A stretch of DNA of 15,470 nucleotides from JAYENK01 sp034722035 (lineage in GTDB: Bacteria; Patescibacteriota; Patescibacteriia; Patescibacteriales; UBA12075). The notes beneath the pieces are model-generated. The model did no database searches. It worked only from the letters and a program-made list of their open reading frames with translations, and was not told where the DNA came from. The stretch lies in contig JAYENK010000024.1 in the NCBI GenBank assembly GCA_034722035.1, positions 1 through 15,470 on the forward strand, given 5' to 3'. Every line of letters starts with the position of its first letter. Position 1 is the first letter of the stretch. Shown piece by piece: positions 13,164-15,470 of the stretch. The position numbers and the translations under genes were made by a program.

Positions 13164-15242
13164 ATCTTCCCCTTCTTTGTATCCCAAAAAATGCGCCTGG
13201 CTTGCCGTTACTACTTCATACGGATTAAAGCCCTTGGCCTTAAACACTTCATCCGACACATAATGCTTAACATTGTTTCTCACAAAATAGATTTCCTGCT
13301 TGTCGTATGTTTTTATTAATTTTACGTCCGGATAAGAATTAATATCAAAATCATTTACCGTAATTACGTTCCCCCAATAATTATCGGGATAAGACACAAA
13401 CACGGTTGGAGATAAAATATCTATTTTCAACCATTTATCTTGTGGACGCTGGTATAAATAATATATAGTAGGTCTGTCCGGACTTTTTAAAAGCCTGGCT
13501 CGAGGACAAGCCTCCATTTCTTTTTCACTAATAATTTTAACGTCATCCCATTGGTAGCCATACTCATTAAATGACTGGGGCGAAGAAATATAATGACACA
13601 TACCGTTTATAACAGCATAAACGTCCGGAACGTCCTTGGTTTTTACCAAAGCGCTCGCCTGCGCATAATGAGAATGCTCCGATCCTAATACACTCACATT
13701 GGAACTAGCTTGATCATTAGAATCACCGTTATAAATAGACACCACTGAACTACCACTCGTTAATCCACTGCCAACAGCCCCTGTGCCGGTAACAACTCCA
13801 AGACCCTGCTCAATATCCCAACTAGTCAAAAAAGCATCGTTAAGACGAGTGGTCCTAAGAGAAAAATAAGAGCGATTATCTTCTATCCAAATTTTATCAT
13901 TACCTTTTTCCAGCTTATTGCTTTTATCTCCGGCTTGGCTTTTAGTTTTTGCATTAAAAAATTCAATATAACCAACAACTGCTGACATATCATCACTAGA
14001 ACCGGCTTTATACAACATTAATTTAATCTTACCTTCTTTTCTCTGAATCATAATTCCCGGAACATTGTCAATTCCGTCAATATCTTGATCTAACACATGT
14101 TCTCCGTTTTCATACAACAAAAACCAATCACCGGACTGAATATATTTACTTGCGGATCCCAAAAAAACTTTATCCGATACATCCCCGCTCCCGGAGTTTT
14201 TATATTCACTTATAACAACTTTGGCATATGCTGCAGAGGTATTAACATTTTCCGATGTAAGTGCTCTACTATTTGTTGCTTCAAGACTTGATTCGTTATT
14301 AACAACCTTTGTCTTTACCATATATTCCTCACTCAAAGTTTTGCCATAAACATCAGTCAAATTTATTTTTACTTTATAATCGGTTGATGGACTTAAATTA
14401 TCAAACTCAAGCTCGTGATTGGTCTCATAATCAAGCTGTGCGGTTTGATTTTTCTTGCCGGGAGCGCTAAGTGTTACACGCGCTTTAGCCCAATGGTTTG
14501 TTGTAAATTTAACTGTAATTTCAGTATCACTAATACCCGGATCATTAGCCGAATTTGGATTAAACTTTTTTATTATAAGCGCTTCATTGTCAATATTTGA
14601 ACTTGAATAAGTTGTAAAACTACGCATGTGTGTGCTGGATCGATTGCCGTCTTTATCAGTTGAATTAAAACGAACTGAATATTTTGTATTCGTCTGTAAA
14701 TTTTTAATAATCACTCTATGGCTGTCCGCTCGACTGCTTTCGTGTATACTCTTGGTGTACGACTCATATTTACCATACTCCAAATAAGTTGTAGCCGGCT
14801 CATCGGTTTGCCAGCTCACAACTGCTACGGTGCCGGCAACATAATCAACCGTAGCATTGGTAATGTTTGGCGCTGTCTTGTTTTTAAATACATCAACCTT
14901 AAAAGATTGGACAAATGAAACGCTTTGTCCGCTATTATTTTTTGCGGTAATTTGATAATAATATGTGGTGTCAGAAAGCAAATTACCTAAAACTACTTCG
15001 TGGTAACGCTTGCTTTGATTGGATTCGACATAAGCATTAAGATTCCAAGAACCAAGGCCGTATTCAATAATACCGGTGGCATTAGAGTCTGTATTCCATG
15101 AAATCTTTACATTTCCGTTAGTAAGCGGTTCTGCTTTCATGTTGGTAATTATTAATTCATCAGCCGCTTTTACTCCAATATTAGGTAGTAATAGGACAAA
15201 AATTATTAATAATACACTTATTTTATACTTAAAAATATTCAT
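13155..15242 (-). CDS. Secreted multidomain fibronectin-III surface protein
   Basis: A 695-aa protein from ATG 15242; an in-frame TTG at 15263 would add seven residues before the signal peptide. The signal peptide (1-26, ending VKA) is followed by three FnIII/purple-acid-phosphatase-N-like beta domains at about 28-117, 124-211 and 222-312. The first two share W-x-T-(D)-x-x-A-T-x-x-x-E-Y-G and a Y-x-V/I-x-x-x end strand. A beta-rich region (about 335-475) holds a D-x-D-x-D-G-x-D-type run (DQDIDGIDNVPG), resembling a single calcium-binding TSP3-like loop. A Gly/Ser-rich linker leads to three C-terminal repeats (about 541-587, 592-645, 648-693) with consensus G/NxxHYxS-x4-F-x3-G-x4-V-x-x-S. There is no C-terminal membrane helix or sorting motif, so it is secreted or held by its domains. 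The role is probably adhesion or envelope structure; no catalytic motif is seen. Confidence 0.8.
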   Translation of the reverse strand: MNIFKYKISVLLIIFVLLLPNIGVKAADELIITNMKAEPLTNGNVKISWNTDSNATGIIEYGLGSWNLNAYVESNQSKRYHEVVLGNLLSDTTYYYQITAKNNSGQSVSFVQSFKVDVFKNKTAPNITNATVDYVAGTVAVVSWQTDEPATTYLEYGKYESYTKSIHESSRADSHRVIIKNLQTNTKYSVRFNSTDKDGNRSSTHMRSFTTYSSSNIDNEALIIKKFNPNSANDPGISDTEITVKFTTNHWAKARVTLSAPGKKNQTAQLDYETNHELEFDNLSPSTDYKVKINLTDVYGKTLSEEYMVKTKVVNNESSLEATNSRALTSENVNTSAAYAKVVISEYKNSGSGDVSDKVFLGSASKYIQSGDWFLLYENGEHVLDQDIDGIDNVPGIMIQRKEGKIKLMLYKAGSSDDMSAVVGYIEFFNAKTKSQAGDKSNKLEKGNDKIWIEDNRSYFSLRTTRLNDAFLTSWDIEQGLGVVTGTGAVGSGLTSGSSVVSIYNGDSNDQASSNVSVLGSEHSHYAQASALVKTKDVPDVYAVINGMCHYISSPQSFNEYGYQWDDVKIISEKEMEACPRARLLKSPDRPTIYYLYQRPQDKWLKIDILSPTVFVSYPDNYWGNVITVNDFDINSYPDVKLIKTYDKQEIYFVRNNVKHYVSDEVFKAKGFNPYEVVTASQAHFLGYKEGEDLK

Positions 15243-15295
15243 AAATTTATTTAATATTAGCAATTTTATAGATTTTAAATTGTTAATTTTAAATA

Positions 15296-15324
15296 ATTAT
15301 AACAAATTTTGTATAATATGTCAA
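15296..15324 (-). promoter_or_regulatory. Perfect consensus sigma70 promoter for the FnIII gene
   Basis: On the minus strand TTGACA (15319-15324) and TATAAT (15296-15301) are both exact consensus with a 17-base spacer. Transcription should start near 15289, giving a leader of about 47 bases to ATG 15242. No SD is seen in that leader. Confidence 0.85.
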
Positions 15325-15331
15325 GACCCCG

Positions 15332-15470
15332 TTAACAGTCCTGCATAGAAGGTATAATACATAATGTAATTGAGCAAAAAATTATTATTCGGAGATTTTT
15401 AAAGTATTTTCGCCGAAAATATAGATGGCGTAAGAAATATTGGCAATATTTTGATATTTTGAAGGCTTTT
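15332..15470 (-). CDS. Partial open frame at the window edge, hypothetical
   Basis: Reading the minus strand from the right edge, 45 codons stay open to a TAA at 15332-15334. The peptide is basic with a hydrophobic end: the sequence has FLRHLYFRRKYFKNLR, then IIIFCSITLCIIPS, and ends MQDC. It could be the C-terminus of a membrane-associated protein, but in DNA this AT-rich an open frame of this length can occur by chance. I do not recognise it. It stops 8 bases before the -35 box of the FnIII promoter. Confidence 0.2.
   Translation of the reverse strand, partial: KAFKISKYCQYFLRHLYFRRKYFKNLRIIIFCSITLCIIPSMQDC

Noticed and set aside
15243..15263. TTG start for the FnIII protein
   Set aside because: ATG 15242 gives a compact signal peptide (MNIFKYKI...). 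The TTG adds seven residues without SD support.
14097..15348. Plus-strand open frames opposite the FnIII gene (14097-14291, 14415-14600, 14718-14918, 15076-15348)
   Set aside because: The minus frame has a full signal peptide, repeated domains and a consensus promoter; the plus frames have Cys/Phe/Ile-rich sequence without domain logic.
1..15470. UGA recoding (genetic code 25)
   Set aside because: Several genes end at TGA in ATGA or similar overlaps with the next gene, and Trp/Gly positions in conserved motifs are read by TGG and GGN. The standard bacterial code fits.
1..15470. CRISPR array, insertion sequence or phage module
   Set aside because: No regularly spaced repeats, transposase motifs, terminal inverted repeats with target duplications, or phage genes were found on either strand.

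Overview
The window looks like a chromosomal segment of a Patescibacteria (CPR) type bacterium. It is AT-rich, most genes lack a Shine-Dalgarno sequence, several genes overlap by ATGA, the intergenic tracts are TTAAT/TAATAC-rich, and one gene encodes a secreted 3D-domain protein of a kind common in that group. UGA is used as a normal stop (for example at 6912-6914, 11337-11339, and minus-strand 1424-1426 and 2224-2226), so the code is table 11 and not the UGA=Gly code of Gracilibacteria/Absconditabacteria. The lineage is an inference from gene style; no rRNA or marker gene is present.

Layout. (1) 1-1003, plus strand: a perfect 26-bp palindrome, a good sigma70-type promoter, a leader hairpin with a terminator-like T run, a secreted 3D-domain (RlpA-like barrel) protein, a terminator, a promoter, tRNA-Cys(GCA) and a bidirectional terminator. 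(2) 1032-4421, minus strand: eight consecutive small paralogous genes, each encoding a Sec signal peptide plus two membrane helices joined by a short charged loop. This is the architecture of VirB2/TrbC-type T4SS pilins. Transcription enters from the 4421 side. The promoter-proximal copy is the only gene in the window with an obvious strong SD, and a hairpin follows it. (3) 4422-4616: a divergent regulatory region. (4) 4617-13163, plus strand: a tightly packed seven-gene operon for a surface glycan, with two GT-C-like integral membrane proteins, two GT2 enzymes (ALG5-like and DPM1-like), a GT4 enzyme, a UPF0104/LPG-synthase-TM flippase-like protein and a P-loop sulfotransferase. (5) 13155-15242, minus strand: a large secreted protein with three fibronectin-III-like domains and three C-terminal repeats, expressed from a perfect consensus promoter. 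(6) The right edge: an open minus-strand frame that runs off the window.

How the genes may work together (inference). The GT2 enzymes would charge polyprenyl phosphate with sugars, the flippase-like protein would move the carriers, the GT-C proteins would transfer sugars on the outer face, the GT4 would extend lipid-linked glycan in the cytoplasm, and the sulfotransferase would add sulfate. The pilin array and the FnIII protein on either side are exported surface proteins, so the whole window is a cell-envelope/attachment locus. The most notable feature is the eight-copy pilin array with special expression signals on its first member.
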